Source of the DNA: Parcubacteria group bacterium
GTDB lineage: Bacteria; Patescibacteriota; Minisyncoccia; Phycocordibacterales; CALRHW01
Direction: 5' to 3'
Length of the DNA stretch: 6,314 nucleotides
NCBI GenBank assembly: GCA_943359555.1
Contig: CALRHW010000030.1
Span: forward strand, 1-6,314
The notes under the pieces were generated by a model. The model did not search any database. It had not been told where the DNA came from and worked only from the letters and a program-made list of their open reading frames with translations. The stretch's first letter is position 1. The number at the start of each line of letters is the position of its first letter. The translations under genes and the position numbers were made by a program. Positions 5,949-6,314 of the stretch are shown here, one piece after another.

Positions 5949-6268
5949 GTATTCGCGAAGAAAAAGTAAAAGAACAAGTCAGCCACCTAGCAGCAGAATT
6001 TTTACGCACAGAAGCGAGTCCGTCTTCTATGCTCACTGTCACAAACGCGATTTTCAACGAACAGAATAATTTGGCGATTATTTATTTTACAGTTTTTCCA
6101 GAAAAATTTGAGCACACGGCTCTTGAATTTGCGAAAAGAAAACGTAAAGATTTTCGCGAATTTGTAAAATCTAGAATGCGTATTCGTGATATTCCCTTCT
6201 TTGATTTTGAAATTGACAAGGGCGAAAAAAATCGCCAGCTCATAGACAGTATCGGCGTAAACTTATAG
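5945..6268 (+). CDS. rbfA: Ribosome-binding factor A
   Basis: A 107-residue protein matching RbfA, the small KH-fold factor that binds the 30S subunit and aids late maturation of 16S rRNA. The family pattern is visible: an N-terminal helix (IREEKVKEQVSHLAAEFL), a first strand LTVTNAIFNEQNNLAIIYFTVF (about 30-51), a basic helix AKRKRKDFREFVKSRMRIRDIP (about 63-84) and the closing strand FFDFEIDKG ahead of a final helix (LIDSIG). Length is normal to slightly short. The ATG shares an ATGA overlap with the infB stop, the usual infB-rbfA arrangement, and implies translational coupling because no clear Shine-Dalgarno sequence precedes it. In many bacteria nusA lies upstream and truB downstream of this pair; nusA is absent here and the downstream side is outside the window. 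Confidence 0.93.
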   Translation: MSIREEKVKEQVSHLAAEFLRTEASPSSMLTVTNAIFNEQNNLAIIYFTVFPEKFEHTALEFAKRKRKDFREFVKSRMRIRDIPFFDFEIDKGEKNRQLIDSIGVNL

Positions 6269-6278
6269 CTCGGCAAAA

Positions 6279-6300
6279 TTTTCGCAAAGATGCGCGAAAA
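6279..6300 (+). repeat. Weak inverted repeat after rbfA
   Basis: TTTTCGC (6279-6285) pairs with GCGAAAA (6294-6300) around an 8-base loop. It lies 10 bases after the rbfA stop and could form a weak terminator, but no T run follows and the stem has only 3 G-C pairs. Confidence 0.3.
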
Positions 6301-6310
6301 ATGGTATAAA
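6281..6310 (+). promoter_or_regulatory. Candidate extended -10 promoter for the next gene
   Basis: TGGTATAAA (6302-6310) matches an extended -10 element (TG, one base, TATAAA). The best -35-like hexamer is TTCGCA (6281-6286, 4 of 6) with an 18-base spacer. It resembles the infB promoter in layout. Its gene would start beyond the window edge, so it cannot be confirmed here. Confidence 0.35.
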
Positions 6311-6314
6311 TGAT

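Noticed and set aside
5597..6057. Minus-strand open frames across the infB-rbfA junction
   Set aside because: They are antisense to well-supported genes and their translations show no recognisable domain.

Overview
The window reads as ordinary chromosome from a small-genome bacterium of the Candidate Phyla Radiation, most likely Parcubacteria (Patescibacteria). The grounds are an AT-rich sequence, a very short IF2 lacking the long N-terminal region, a DUF4446 membrane protein, a membrane-anchored HtrA-like protein beside a ClpB-type ATPase, and no Shine-Dalgarno sequence before any of the five visible starts. TGA ends infB, so the genetic code is the standard bacterial one and not the TGA=Gly code of Gracilibacteria/Absconditabacteria. 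The placement is inference from gene content; no 16S or marker tree was available.

Layout: (1) positions 1-253, plus strand, the 3' end of a Fur-family metalloregulator gene that begins outside the window. (2) 227-2902, minus strand, a ClpB-type AAA+ disaggregase that converges on the fur-like gene with a 27-base tail overlap. (3) 2909-3709, minus strand, a single-pass membrane protein with a trypsin/HtrA-like fold that keeps the catalytic Ser but has lost the His and Asp; it lies 6 bases upstream of the Clp gene, probably in one operon. (4) 3710-3795, a compact divergent intergenic region that can be read as two back-to-back promoters sharing one palindromic -35 element. (5) 3796-4269, plus strand, a DUF4446 membrane protein. 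(6) 4270-4382, an intergenic region with a near-perfect 24-bp inverted repeat and an extended -10 promoter that would give infB an almost leaderless mRNA. (7) 4383-5948 infB (IF2) and 5945-6268 rbfA, overlapping by ATGA. (8) 6269-6314, a short tail with a weak inverted repeat and a possible promoter for the next gene. No gene-free stretch exceeds about 115 bases.

How the genes work together: infB-rbfA is a translation and ribosome-maturation pair. The minus-strand pair looks like a protein-quality-control unit of AAA+ unfoldase and envelope pseudo-protease. The most notable point is in the ATPase: its body and long coiled-coil M domain are ClpB-like, yet its second AAA domain carries an IGF-containing loop where ClpC/ClpA carry their ClpP-docking loop. 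It may therefore be a natural ClpB that can dock ClpP. No mobile element, CRISPR array, tRNA or rRNA was seen, and nothing suggests a wholly new multi-gene system.
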